Source: Thunnus maccoyii (taxonomy: Eukaryota > Chordata > Actinopteri > Scombriformes > Scombridae). Taken from it: a DNA stretch of 64,000 nt. The stretch lies in assembly GCF_910596095.1 (NCBI RefSeq), contig NC_056548.1, positions 4,799,151-4,863,150 of the forward strand, given 5' to 3'. The notes under the pieces are model-generated. The model ran no database searches. It had not been told where the DNA came from and saw only the letters and a program-made list of their open reading frames with translations. Of the stretch, positions 44,194-56,909 are shown one piece after another. Every line of letters begins with the position of its first letter. Positions within the stretch are counted from its first letter, which is position 1. The position numbers and the translations under genes are program-made.

Positions 44194-47100
44194 ATGAAGA
44201 GAAGCAGGCACCTGAGCAGCAGTGACGACTCTGACAATGGAAGTAAGAAAAATATTGTCTTTGCTGACTCATTCTTACCAGACCCAAATATAGACCCGAA
44301 TGAGGTCAGTCCAACCCTTCCACCTTCCTCAATTTTACACGTGAAAGTGTAAAGCAGTATTATTATGTCATCAGACCAGAGGAAATGCCCTTCTTCCTTA
44401 AAATGCCAGAATATGTTATTACATAAAAGTCATGATTCAATGTCTTTACATTTTAGTTGTTTTCATGTGGAAATGTTGTATATTTTTGTTCGCGAAGGAC
44501 TATTAACAGCCGTTACAGTTTAGCTTTCAGTTTCTTTGTCAGAATAGTTGTATTTTTCTGAAAATCTTATCAGTAAATTTATACTTCATGTTCAGGAAGG
44601 AAACAAAGAGACAGAAAGAGAAAGAAGGGCGGCAGATGGACAGAGATTAAAGGAAAGAAAAAGGAGATCTACAGTTTGAGAAACAGGAGACAGTGTAGGG
44701 ACAGGAGGCGCATTTGGACCTTCAGAGACATCATGGCAGGTCAGGCAGACAGGCTCAAAGTCTGACCTCAATAGATGATTTCAGAAACACTTTGCAGCGT
44801 TTGTTTCGTCCTTCACTAAATCTCAGATGGGTGGGTTTCACCACATCATGCGAAACACTGGGGTAAGTTGTTAAATACAGAAATCAGAAGATGATGTGTA
44901 GATGATTCCATATAATTGAGTAGATTTTCTGATCATCTAATATGTCAGATATGTCACCTGGTGTTAAAACATTAGTGCTTACTGGAAACTGTGTTGGGGG
45001 ATGTGCCAATGTCAATCCCCTCCTTCTACTGTAAGTGATTGTATAATAAGCTCAAAGTCAAATTAGTCAATAGTAATGAAATGAAATTGAAAACAGAAAA
45101 TGTCAGTTGAACCGCTTTGACTATTCAAATGAGCCGTACATACAGTATATTTGCTTTCTATAGTTTCCCCTGTGGGGAAATCCATAAGTTTTGAAGATGT
45201 GAGGATGTTCATCAGAACAGCAGCAGCAGCAGTTCCAGTTGCAGCAGAAACAGACAAAGAAGAAATGTGGAGTCCTTTAACACGCTGTGGTGTTTCTCCT
45301 GCAGGTAACTCTACCTGCTGGTCGCAGCATTCATCACAGCCCAGGAGAGGCAACGGGCAGAAACCCTCCGAGGTACGTCTGTCTCCACTCAACACTGAAG
45401 GACTGTTAGAATTTAAATAACATACAGAATACAGGTCATAGTTCATAAACAACCTTCTGCTCTCCTCTCAGTGTTATGTTTTTGTTTTTGTTTATTAAAT
45501 TGAGCTCTTAAATGCTCACCTGCCAGAACATTTGTAAATCATCAATGTATTCTGCCACGCTGGACAGTTTGTGCTGTTATCTACTGTACAGTTTATGAAC
45601 TTGGCCCCTGCAGGCCACTGTACACTCCCTGTGACCGTGAGCCAATCAAATCAAAGCAAAACAATGACTCTGGTCAAAGTAGGATCCTTATTGGCTGGTT
45701 CCTGTTTGGCTGCCTGAAAACAACATGGTGTTTTTTTCCCCAACATGTGCAAACACTGATATGCAGTATCTTTGATTACTTTATTTTAATTGTTTATGTT
45801 GTAAAGATAACAATGAACAGATACAAGTCTTCCTCAGATGAGTCAATACTAAAATTTACACTGTTTTTCTGCATGTTTATAGTTTACATAAGCTCTAGGA
45901 AAATAATTATTATTCCAGATTAAATTCCCTGGCTTCACATTTCACTTCTAAATATTTGCATAAAAGATTTAGTAAACACTCGACAGCTTTTGCAGAAAAT
46001 TTCTCACTTTCTCCAACAGCTTTTCAGACATTTCCTCTCTTCAGCCGGAGTGACCGCAGTAATGATTCACTGTCGCTAAGCATTCGCAGTCAGAAGCTTT
46101 TCTTGTTCTCATGTGGTTGTTTTGTGGCTTTAGGTTTTCAGGACGGACCTGATCACCGCCATGAAGGTGCACGACTCGTACCAGTTGAACCCCGAGGACT
46201 ACTACGTCCTCGCCGACCCGTGGAGGCAGGAGTGGGAAAAGGGCGTCCAGGTCCCCGTCAGCCCCCAGTCCATCCCGCAGCCCGTCGCCAGGTAACACAA
46301 CAGGAAGACGCAGGTCCAATCCTGCTTTTTCCCCTCAGTGAGAAATATAAAATAATCCTGTGCAAAACACGTCCAGGAATTAATTAAGATATTAAGTTTC
46401 AGTCGATGCAGGAGAGGCTCATAAAGCTCAGACGTTAGCGCTTTGTCTCATAACAGCTTTTCTTTTATTTGATCTGATTGGCTCCGAGTTAGACAGTTTG
46501 TTACCCAGCAAGGACAAACTTGAAGACAAGTCAAATAGCAAAACCTGTATGTGCCCGAGTCGTCCAAATAAGTTGTCTACCGGTGTTGCTGCTGGCCCTT
46601 GTGTTCTTATCCATAAAAAAGGGAAATTTTAACTGGTATTTAGACATTTCAGCTGGTATTTTTGCACTAAGGAGTAAGCTGGCAAGTCCTTAAAATCCTT
46701 AAAATGTTAAAAGTTACCTGGCACCTTGGACCTTTGTTATAGGGTTGCTACTGACACATGCTGATTTTTTTTTAAATAAATGTCAGAAAATACTGAAAAG
46801 CGGCTGTTATAATTTCTTGTTTTGTCAGCCGAGGACTCGAGGCAGGACTGGTTTTGTGTGACCAACAGTCCCAAACCTGAAGATGATCAATTAACTATAA
46901 TTTATGACAAAGAAAAAGCATTTAATCATCACATTTGAGAAGCTGAAACCAGCTCATATTTGACATTTTAGTTATTTGTGACTTGTGGAGGATTAATAGA
47001 CAAATCCTTCCTCATGTGTCGTCTCAATTGATATGGTATCATATATAATTTATATGATGATACTATATATATGGTCAGAAAATAACAAAGCATCCCAACA

Positions 47101-50100
47101 TGTTAAAGAGAGTGAAATGTTTCATATCCGCTGACAGGATGTGTTGGTTTTGAGAGTGAACGGATGGATAATGTGTGCAGTAAATGAAACGTCTCGGCCT
47201 CCTGTCTGTGCTCTGCAGGGTGTTGGCAGAGAAAGGGAAGGAGGTCATGTTCGTCAGGCCAAAGAAGTTGATCCGGACATCGGGCACCGAGGCGCTGGGC
47301 TACGTGGACATCAGGACGCTGGCGGAGGGGATGTGCCGCTACGACCTAAACGAGGAAGACGTCGCCTGGCTGCAGATCATCAACGAGGAGTTCGCTGAGA
47401 TGGGTGAGTCACTAAACATTTTGTGAGGTATAATTTAGATTTTATGTTGTTTAAAGATATTCATTATCAGGACAGACTGTGAAAGTGTTTTTCTTTCTGT
47501 AAGCTGATTATTGTTTTATTGATCTCCACCTGGAAGTTTTACTTTTGGGAGGTCAGGGTTCGTCTCCGTAGAGATTCTGGATGTTGATCTGAATCTTCAG
47601 CAGCATGTTTATTGATTATGACTGTAAACTTGATTCTATTATTGACTAGATGACTGTTTGCTGTTAACTAAGCCAACATGCTTCATCAGCATTCTGTGTA
47701 GCTCCTCATACGGGTTCAGTTTGCTGAAGGACTGCAACTAACTATTATTTTCATCATCGATTAATCTAATTTATTACTTGTTCGGTCTATAAAAGCGTAT
47801 CTGAGGGGGATTTGTTGATGTTGATTCTGTAGGACTGTGAGCTTGAAGCTTTGCTGAAAAAAAATACAGAGAACTCAGCCAAGTTTTCCTAAACGAGCCC
47901 AGCTGATGCATCGGTGTGGGTGGTAATATTTCAGTGTATCACAGATAAACAATATCAACATATATGTTGCCCAATAAGTTACAAAAGTTTGGAGTATAAA
48001 AATGTGTGTGTTTGATGTGTTTGATGTAAATTAGAGCCATTGTTTGACAAAAAGAAGTGTCAAGTTTATTTTTTCACTGTAAAATGTGCCACACAATCCA
48101 AATTCTAGTCTAAAGATGCAACTAAAGTTTATTTTTTATTATTGTTTGATCTGCTGATTATTTCCTCAAGTAACTGATTAATTGTTTGGTCTATAAAATG
48201 TTAGAAAATAGTGAAAAATGACTGTTATAATTTTCCAGAGTACAGAGTGACGTCTTTAAATATCTTTTTTTATCTGATCAACAGCCCAAAACCTCAAAAA
48301 TATTCAGTTTACCGTCATATCTGACAAAGACAAGAATTAAATCATCACATCTCAGAAGCTGGAAACAGTGAATATTTGACATTTTTGCTTTAAAAAAACA
48401 CTCAAAGGATTAATTGATTATCAAAACAGTTGCTGATTAATTTTCTGTTGCTCATCGTCGCAGCTCTGAACAACATGAAGTGATCTCAGCGTTTATCTTT
48501 CCCGTCTCAGCTTCCCTGCATCTTCTCCTGCAGCTGGAATCTGTTTACATCAGGAATTTTTTGAGGTTTTCGGTTCCCAACGTTTCAGTTTAGATTAGAG
48601 ACTCTTATTGTTGTTTTGTTTTTCTTTGCTTGATTTATTTCAGGCTGCGTGTTTTGCTTCGACTACGTCTTTGTTTAGATAGAAACTGTTGGAGTAAATC
48701 TCTCTGCAGCTTTGTTTCTGGTGTCATTCTGGTCAGATGAGTCACAGTTAAACCTGTTATTCAGCGTATTGTCAGAGTCAAAATGTCAGCAGCTTAAGAA
48801 CAGAGGAACGAGCACTTTGACGGGTTTCCAACAGGTGTTAAAATCCAAACATGATCCCAGTGATTTTATATTGTTTCATGACAGCGAGACGGAGAGACGG
48901 AGAGTCAGATCTTAACGTCTCGCTTGTTTAATAACGGCTACAAAGGCAACAAGGAAACGTAAAATACATGTTTGTCAGAAACAGCCTGAGAGACTTTTTT
49001 CCCTCCCCGTGTCTCCAGCCATGCCGCGGCTGGACGAGATCACCATGGAGCGGGTGATGGAGGAGTTCGAACGACGCTGTCACGAGAACATGACGCACGC
49101 CACGGAGACGGAGGAAGGGCTGGGCATCGAGTACGACGAGGACGTGGTGTGCGACGTGTGCCAGTCGCCCGACGGGGAAGACAACAACGAGATGGTGTTC
49201 TGCGACAAGTGCAACATCTGCGTTCACCAGGTCAGAGGACGACACACACACGGGTCTTAAATGAAAATGAGTCAAATTCAGACAAAATACGTAAATGAAT
49301 CTGTTACTGTACAGTTTGAAATCTCTGAATACAGACTAATATGTAAACCTAATATGTAATGTGACTAATATGTAAACCGCCAAACCGTCACAGTCCTACT
49401 GCGGAGGGAATAAATTCATGACGAGTCAAAACAAGCCCAAATCGTTCTGTAATACATCTATCAAGCAGCCAAAAATGACTGCTGTCACTTATGATGACCA
49501 ACAAGGCAAAAAGACTGAAAGTATCTGCTGGAGCCTGACAGGAGAGAGAGAGAGAGAGAGTGTAACTGTGGGACTGATTTACGCTTCACTGGTGTTATTT
49601 CACTTTTACAAGAGAAAAGGCTTCAAGGATGACGACTCTCTTCTCGGATTAATAGTATTTTAGGGAAACTTTCCCCAACAGGACGAGTGAGAAAAAAGTC
49701 TTTTTTTCCAAAAGCATCTGTCGGAAAAGCTGAGCTCGTCTTATATTCTGGCCAATACGGTGCTTTATATTAGAGTATCAACAATAAACAGACATTTTAG
49801 CATGTGTGTACAATAAAATGTTACTTTATTATCTCTAATAAGCTCATTAAAATATTAAAAATACTACTAGAAATATCATATCATGACATAATCAAGAACA
49901 TTATTGACTTCAAATAAGACTGAAACATAAATTAAGAGTCAAACCTGAGTGAAATGAATGAAATCCAATAATATACATGAGTAGATTCAGTCTTATGGTT
50001 CATTTGTGAAAAATAAAAGACTTGGTGACTAAAAAGGACTTTGATACAGCTTTGTATCTTCTTACCTGTACAATTACATGTTATATGATAAATCATAGTG

Positions 50101-52095
50101 TTATTTATAATAAATTATGTGTTGCTTCTGGTTTTAAGCTTATTTACTTGTGCAGCTTGTTGCAAAATACACTGCTGTGTTTGCAGACAAACATTGTTGC
50201 ATCTTGTGATCCTGTTTGCATTTACACACAGTAAAGATGTTAAAAGTTACAGTAAAAGTGAAATATGTATGTAAAATGCTGCTCAATGAAGAGATCACTT
50301 CATTCTAGTATATTTTACCCAAATATGACTTAATGACACTCAGAGTCTAAATTTGCTGTCTGGAAAAGCGATGATCTGACATTTTCTATCATCCTCTGCT
50401 GTAGTTTTATCAGACGCTCACACACAAACACTCCCTCCCTGAAAAAAGTATAATCTTACATTTTATATCAGCCCGTGCTGTAGTTTTATCAGACACTCGC
50501 ACACAAACGCATCATCCCGCCTCTCAGCGCGTCCTCGTCCGTCGCTGCCGCCGTATTGATTTCCGCTGGCTGTCTGGAAGCTGAGCCTCCCGTCTGTTTG
50601 CTTTTCTCACCAGGCGTGTTACGGCATCCAGAAGGTCCCGAAGGGCAGCTGGCTGTGCCGGATCTGCGCCCTGGGCATCCTGCCAAAGTGCCAGCTGTGC
50701 CCGAAGAAGGGCGGAGCCATGAAGCCCACTCGGAGCGGAACCAAGTGGGTTCACGTCAGCTGTGCCTTGTGGATTCCAGAGGTGAAGATGAATTCAGTCT
50801 TTTTAAAACCCTTTTTTTAAAAAAATATATACAGTACTGTGCAAAAGATATATTTGCTGTGAGCAGGTACTCAGCAGGTCAGTTGTTCCTGCATCTCGGA
50901 GACGTCACCACAGTTCTTCTTCTGCTGCTTCTGTCTCTTCACGTTAATCCCAGACTGACTCCATGATGTTGAGATCAGAGCTGTGTGGAGGCTGTGTGTG
51001 TTTGGGTTCGTTGTCAGGCTGCAGAGTAAATTCGGGACGATCAGACGCCTCCCTGATGGTGTTGCATTATGGATAATAATCTAAACATCTCAACTTTTGC
51101 ACAACACTGTATATTGTTTTTATTAGACGAGTCTTTACTTGTTAAGAGTTTTTTCTTGTTCTTGATAAACATTTTTTATCTGCTTTAATGTTGTTTCTGG
51201 CTGCTGTTGAATCCATTCATCATGATGGATGATATTTTGAAGTTGCTAAACAACTTGGCTGAATTACAGTTGAGCCAGTAAAAGCTGATTTCATCACAGA
51301 AAGAAAAAAACAGTATTAACATCTTATCTCAACATCTACCACTGGTCACGTGTGGATTCTAAATCAGTCACCGCCGCCTGCGCTCACGTTTCATCTAACA
51401 CGTGTCCCGTTATGTGTCTCCCGTGCAGGTGAGCATCGGGAATCCGGAGAAGATGGAGCCGATCACCAACGTGTCCCACATTCCCAGCAACAGATGGGCT
51501 CTGATCTGCTGCCTGTGTAAAGAGAAGACCGGAGCGTGTATACAGGTGAGAGTCACCGCTCGCGTTTAATGAGACGTGAAGAGCGAAGCACGGCCACACC
51601 TTGTTGGTAAACCTTAGTGTAACTCAGGCGTAACGCCGCGTCTGATCTCCACAGCCGAGGAAGTGAAACAGAAATGATTTCACAGCTGAGCAGGCTGGAG
51701 GAGAAACGACGCAGCTGATCAGTCAGGAGCTCTAATAACACTTTTATCTGTTTAAACGCTTTATTATGTTGTAATAATTTAAACTCCTGTGACTAAAAAC
51801 AAATATCTGATCAGTCTTAGCAGGTAGAATAAGTGAATTATTCCGATAGTGTGGATGTATTATTGATAATAATATACTTCCAGCAAGTCTTCATGTCTTT
51901 AGTTGTTACAGTATAAGTCTGATTATATTCATTATTCTTCCTAATGTCAACAAAACCATCAATGAACTGATCTACTAAGTATTATATGTGTATCAAAGCC
52001 TGATATATCTCATTTCTCTGTGCTGTAGACCTCTGTCGTTGTCCAGAAACTATTTAAATCACATTAATAAGACACAGTGTTCCTTCATGAGCATC

Positions 52096-52159
<64 letters not shown>

Positions 52160-55100
52160 TCTATTCTGACTCAGTCCCACACACACACACACACATCGTC
52201 CTGCTGCCAGAAATACTCAAACTACTGGAGCAAACGCACTGTTTCCTCCTGTTTGAGTAATTTCTTATAACAGCAGAGAGTTTTTAACAAACATTACTCA
52301 GACTATTTTGTTTGTGACCCATTTTTAAAGGTTTATATATCAGTAGGAACAAATAGTTTTGGGTCCGAGGGCCACAGACACAGTAGAGACGTCAGAAACT
52401 ACTGAGACATGATGGTCTTTTCACTGGATTTACCGACAATAACTGTAGAATGTCGTCAGCTTTATCCTTATTTATCTGCTGTCATCTTTATCAGCTGGAA
52501 TATGTTTTTCCTCTTTCAATCATTGTCAGTCACTAGAAGATGAGGAGCGAGTGAAGAGAAGAACAGATTTATGAATCTGTCAGTGGAGAAATAAGAGAAA
52601 CAGGATCAAATGTCTTTCTAAAGGTTTCAATAGCAGTGACAAACGTTAAGCCTTCAGTGCTCATTTATAATACACAACATGGATACAAAAATGATATTTT
52701 TTCATTACCCGACACTGTTTAATGTTGGTATTTGATACCAACCTTCAGGTTTGAGCAGGTTTTGATACTCTGATACAGTCATTTGATATTTTGAACTTTG
52801 ACACAGTTATTACTCAAAAAGCCGCGGTCCTTTTTTCAACTTAATTTAATTTAGCAGCATTAAAAGTAATAATACTGATTTAACAGTTGAGTCTTGAATC
52901 ATTTCTTCAACTTGTTTAATGAGATTATGTCATGTGATGGTGTATTTTAAAAGGAATGAACAGTGAAAGTAGTTTCATGTTTGAAATTCTAACTTTGTCG
53001 TGTGTGTGCGTCTGTAGTGCTCAGCGAAAAACTGCCGGACTGCCTTCCACGTGACGTGCGGCCTCCACGCCAGCCTTGAAATGAACACCATCCTCACGGA
53101 GGACGACGAGGTCAAGTTCAAGTCCTACTGCCCCAAACACTCGGGGCTGGAGGGCGCCGAGTCCAGGGACCGAGACTCCGGGGACGAGGAGGAGGAGCGT
53201 GTCAAGGAGAGCGTCAGGGACAAGAAGGGCAAACGGAGAGGAAGGGTGAGAGGGGAGGAAGACGCCGCCTCCTCCTCCTCCTCGTCTTTCTGCGTGGCTC
53301 CCCAGCTCGCCGACAGATCTCCCGGCGAACCGCAGACGCTCAGCAGCCGCCAGCAGGAGAAACGAGTCAGCCTCCGCAAGCTGAAGCTGCAGGAGATGGA
53401 GGAGGAGTTCTACCAGTTCGTGGAGGTGGAGGAGGTGGCGGGTCACCTGAAGATGCCGCCGGAGGTGGTGGACTTCCTCTACCAGTACTGGAAACTGAAA
53501 CGCAAAGCCAACTTCAACCAGCCGCTCCTCACGCCCAAGAAGGACGAGGAGGAGAGCCTGGCGCGCCGCGAGCACGAGGTGCTGCTGCGACGCCTGCAGC
53601 TCTTCACGCACCTCCGCCAGGACCTGGAGAGGGTAGGTTCCCCCTTCCCCCAGAGCGAGACCCCCAAGAGAACAGAGAGGAGCAGACGCAGGAAGGTGGA
53701 GGAGAAAAAACCATCAAGAGAAGGATAATTTTCTGATGAAAAACGTTTAAATAAATCACGTAAATACTGAGTGCAGTGGAACAGTTTGTTTGTAGATAAG
53801 ATGAGATGAGAATGATTTTATTTATCCCCAAATCAGCAGCACATAAAAACAGCTGACGAGGTGGAAACAGTTAAACTACGGTTATGTAAAACAAATCAAT
53901 AAAAAACTAAAGCGATATATAGATAAAACCTCAGAATATCTGATGTTAATGTGTGCAAATACAAAAACAACTCTGTTAAAAAACATCAGTGAGTGTCTGA
54001 GTCATCAAGAGTCACGCTGAAGTAGATAATCAATCAGTCGATTGAATCAGAAAATTAGTCAACTCGCTATTCGGTAAATGTTTGTCAAGTCAAAATGGAA
54101 AAACTTTTACTGGTTCCAGCTTCTCACATGTGAGAATCTGCAGCTGCTCTTCTGTAATACGTTCATTTACTGGATGTTCTGTGTTGGTTCGACAAAACTG
54201 ACTATTTTTCACTATTATCTGGCATTTTGTTGTCCATATTTAATATGCAACTAAAAATTGATTGAACAGCTTTATTGATTACAGACTCTGCATACAGTGT
54301 CTATAAAAATGCTGCTCAACAGCTTGAGAATAAATAAAACATGTAGAAGTAAAGAAAAACAAAGTGTAGTGGTCATATTAACAAATGCTCATTACACTGT
54401 AAGACAGAGTCTGAGAAAAGCAGCAAGTTTTCATATTTGACAAGCTGGAATCTGGATGTTGTAGTTCCAATATGGAGGATAATCTGATAACATGTTAATC
54501 TTATGCTTGTTTTTTTTAATACTGTGAACTTCCAATACTACTTTTAACACAAAATATAAGCTACAATTTCATGATTGAAAAGGAGAAGAAAAGTCTGTTA
54601 TTACCTGATATTACCTGCCTTCCTCATCTGTCTAAACATCCACTTCTAGTCTGTTTCACTGGTCTGGACGTGTGTTTAAAACTTCTCAATCTTAATTTAT
54701 TTCTTTCTCTGTGTGGTTTCTCAGTTTTGCTCCTTCAGTTTAAATGTTGAACACAATCGTCTCCTCCTTTATTGTTGTAATCTTTATCCTTGTTGTTTTA
54801 ATCGTGCCAACCTGTTTCTGCTCCTCCTCCTCAGGTGCGTAACCTGACCTACATGGTGACTCGGAGGGAGAAGATGAAGCGCTCGTTGTGGAGAGTTCAG
54901 GAGCAGATCTTCCAGCACCAGGTCCGACTGCTCGACCACGAGCTGTTCACCGGTGAGTCAACGGGAGTTCCAACATGACACAACGGCCGTGTGCTGAATT
55001 ATTTTCATTAAAGCTCCACAAATCAATACTTTCTATATTAACAGAGGATTAAATGATTTGTTTAATGTGAAAGGTGTCGCTCACAGGGACAAACCCACCA

Positions 55101-56909
55101 ACTCTATGAAGCGTCTTAGCGTCTTTTAGCTCCTAGTTTTGGTTTCATGGTGCATAAAACTCACTATAAGCTTCCTGCTCTGCACCAAACAGCAGACAGA
55201 GACCAGCAGGTGCAGAAAGTGGAGCATTCAGCAGCTGAAGAGTCAGATATTTTTCTCTGGAGTTGGTGGAAGTCAAACCAGAGCTAAAAAAAAAAACCCC
55301 AAACACTTCAAATGAATGATGTGTAAATAAACTGTCAGCAGTCGTGTTAGTCATGTCTGTCAGCTTGTTGTGGAGTTTTTCTTCTTCACAGCAGCCAGAA
55401 TGATCAAATAATGCAGCTCAACCATGATACATATCAACCATTTATATTAGAAAATATTGATATCATAAAGTCAACAAGAAGCTGGAAAACACCCAAATTT
55501 TAAGTTGACATTAAACATTTAAACTTGCAATTATGGTCAAAATCATTATTATAATATGAATATCTTTTGATATATAGCGTTATACAACAAATGTATGTAG
55601 ACTGACACATCTGATGTTTGAAGCTCAGCTGTGTTTCTCTGCAACGAGCTCAATACTCTGCACATACTTGAATAACTCATTTTAGTTTCTAATTACAGTT
55701 TGAAACAGCAGCTCACTACATGGAGACATAAAACTTATAAAGAATGTGTAGAGTAATAACAGGATGTTATTACAGTATGATTCCCCTGAAAGTGAATAAA
55801 GGATCATTTTAAATGATTGATTAATTTGGTTTGTGTGTGTTGCAGGCGATCCATCTGCCAAGGATCTAGAGAAGCTCTTCTCTCTGGGCTGGTTATCCTC
55901 TCAGGGCTCCCAGTCTCGCTCCTCCTGGAGCCATTCTGGACTCAAGACCAAACAAGGGTCTTTAAAGCAGGAAAAAAGGAAAAGCAGCAGCGACAGAAAA
56001 GGCCTTTCTGACTCACCGCACACTTACAAGAAGGACAATCTCAGCAAACCACTGGAGACGAAGGATAGTAAAGGCTCCCGCATCAAGGAGTCCGAGCCCG
56101 CCGAGGCCGCGAGCGACGCCAAAATCCAAAACTCTGAGAACCACGAGGAGGTTCAGTACCCAAAGCTTCTGAAGCAAGAAGGCGTTCAGGAAACGGTCGC
56201 CGTCAAGCTGCACAAACTCGAGAGCAGGAAAGGTCTGAGGAGGGAGGCCCCGGGGCCCGAGCACGAGGCGCTGGCCAGACGGAAAAGGGAGAACGACCAG
56301 GAGCAAGAAGAGCGGAGGAGGAAGAGGAGGAGCGAGGGGACGGAGAGCTTCCCCAGCCAAGTGAAAAACAGGTTCGGGTTGAAACACCTGGAGAAAACGG
56401 TGTCCATCAGGCTGGTGGACATCAGAAACTCAGACACCGACGACTACTTCCTAGATGAAGGAATGACCAAAAGACGCCCCGCCTCTCTGGATGCAACGAC
56501 TAACACTAAACTCAACAGAGCTAACAGGGTCGCAGACGCCGCCGCTGCCGCCAAAGCCAACGGTTGGCTGAGGAAAGCCCACGCCGCCCAGGCGAACGGG
56601 TCCGTGGGCGGACACCTTAAAGACTGGGGGAAGTTCAGGATCCCGAAGAGGAGCGAGAAGCCTCCGACGATGAAGGCGCCGGAGCAACGCAAGCCGCTGC
56701 TCCGACCGCTGACCAACACGCCGGAGCCGTCGTACCCGAGAACCCGGCTCCGCACGGGAACGGAGAACGACGGGTTCGACTCCAAACCGGGCGACGGCGA
56801 GGTGGAGCCCTGCTTGAAGCGGTGCCATTCCCACCAGCTGAGGGGCGACTCGTCCCTCAGCCGGCGATACGGGTCTGACATCATCCGCCGAGGCGTGCTG
56901 GCCTCCTGA
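44194..56909 (+). CDS. jade1: Jade family PHD finger protein 1 (10 coding exons)
   Basis: Scaffold of the HBO1 (KAT7) histone acetyltransferase complex with ING4/5 and MEAF6; nuclear. Exons: 44194-44242, 45305-45372, 46134-46291, 47219-47403, 49019-49230, 50614-50781, 51429-51545, 53018-53632, 54835-54952, 55846-56909 (stop), all phases matching, 917 residues (human about 840). After [17 protein letters not shown] comes the EPL1-like region ([37 protein letters not shown]). PHD1 starts at CDVC (about residue 198), then a zinc knuckle [14 protein letters not shown] and an extended PHD2 ([24 protein letters not shown]), the PZP module. [14 protein letters not shown] and [10 protein letters not shown] follow. 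The final exon is basic and low-complexity, with FRIPKR and the tail [11 protein letters not shown], which resembles JADE1 rather than JADE2 or JADE3. PHD2 has GLHASLEM where mammals have a different loop. Confidence 0.95.
44243..46133 (+). other. jade1 introns 2-3 region
   Basis: Around the small exon 45305-45372. A purine-rich block near 44595-44700 looks superficially coding but has no matching frame or junctions. No repeats of note. Confidence 0.5.
46755..47000. repeat. ATTAATCGATT-type element, degraded
   Basis: Contains AAATGTCAGAAAATACTGAA, TCACATTTGAGAAGCTGAAA and TTTGACATTTTAGTTATTTG in family order, in the jade1 intron 46292-47218. Confidence 0.5.
47404..49018 (+). other. jade1 intron 4 with an ATTAATCGATT element
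   Basis: An ATTAATCGATT element lies at about 48110-48470 (TCTAAAGATGCAACTAAAGT to GTCGCAGCTCTGA) with a fragment near 47725-47800. The rest is unique, ending in CCGTGTCTCCAG before exon 5. Confidence 0.55.
49231..50613 (+). other. jade1 intron 5
   Basis: Unique AT-rich sequence. The phrase TGTAGTTTTATCAGACGCTC with CACACACAAAC occurs twice (50400 and 50470), a 70-bp local duplication. Confidence 0.5.
51960..52090. repeat. Fragment of palindromic family
   Basis: AATGAACTGATCTACTAAGT, CAAAGCCTGATATATCTCAT and GTAGACCTCTGTCGTTGTCC match the left arm at 59.79-59.88 kb. Confidence 0.7.
52097..52153. repeat. (AC)n microsatellite
   Basis: About 28 uninterrupted AC units inserted next to a fragment of the palindromic repeat family. 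Confidence 0.97.
53633..53728 (+). other. In-frame read-through of jade1 exon 8 into intron 8 (possible short isoform end)
   Basis: If the exon 8 donor is skipped, the frame stays open for 31 codons ([20 protein letters not shown].. then lysine-rich) to TAA at 53726-53728. An AATAAA follows at 53750-53755. This would give a protein of about 555 residues with EPL1 and PZP regions but without the C-terminal tail, comparable to the known JADE1S short form. Confidence 0.4.
53750..53755 (+). terminator. Intronic poly(A) signal AATAAA in jade1 intron 8
   Basis: AATAAA 22 bases after the read-through stop codon. GT-rich sequence (GTTTGTTTGTAG) follows at about 53786, a suitable downstream element. 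Confidence 0.4.
54020..54260. repeat. ATTAATCGATT-type element, degraded
   Basis: Begins GTAGATAATCAATCAGTCGA and contains CTGGTTCCAGCTTCTCACAT and ATTTTTCACTATTATCTGGC. Located in jade1 intron 8 (53633-54834). Confidence 0.55.
54953..55845 (+). other. jade1 intron 9
   Basis: Unique AT-rich sequence between CACCG|GTGAGTC and GTTGCAG|GCG; no repeat or exon recognised. Confidence 0.6.

Larger units (their letters stand above)
50782..53017 (+). other. jade1 introns 6 and 7
   Basis: Contain AC microsatellites at 52097-52153 and 52179-52195, and a fragment of the 59.7-kb palindrome family at about 51960-52090. Exon 51429-51545 lies between them. Otherwise unique. Confidence 0.55.
49019..53160 (+). 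other. jade1: jade1 exons 5-8 (5' part): PZP zinc module
   Basis: Exons 49019-49230, 50614-50781, 51429-51545 and the start of 53018-53632 encode PHD1, zinc knuckle and extended PHD2. All expected Cys/His ligands that I can place are present: CDVC, FCDKC, CVHQAC, WLCRIC, CQLC, HVSC, CCLC, CIQC, NC, HVTC, YCPKH. In the family, this module reads the H3 tail. Exon boundaries fall between zinc-ligand pairs. Confidence 0.85.

Noticed and set aside
44595-44720. Purine-rich block that could be an extra jade1 exon
   Set aside because: The flanking exons join in phase with a sequence (NGS-NSTCWSQ) expected of the family, leaving no room for it.
53021-53611. 196-codon minus-strand Leu/His-rich frame
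   Set aside because: Antisense shadow of the GC-rich jade1 exon 8.
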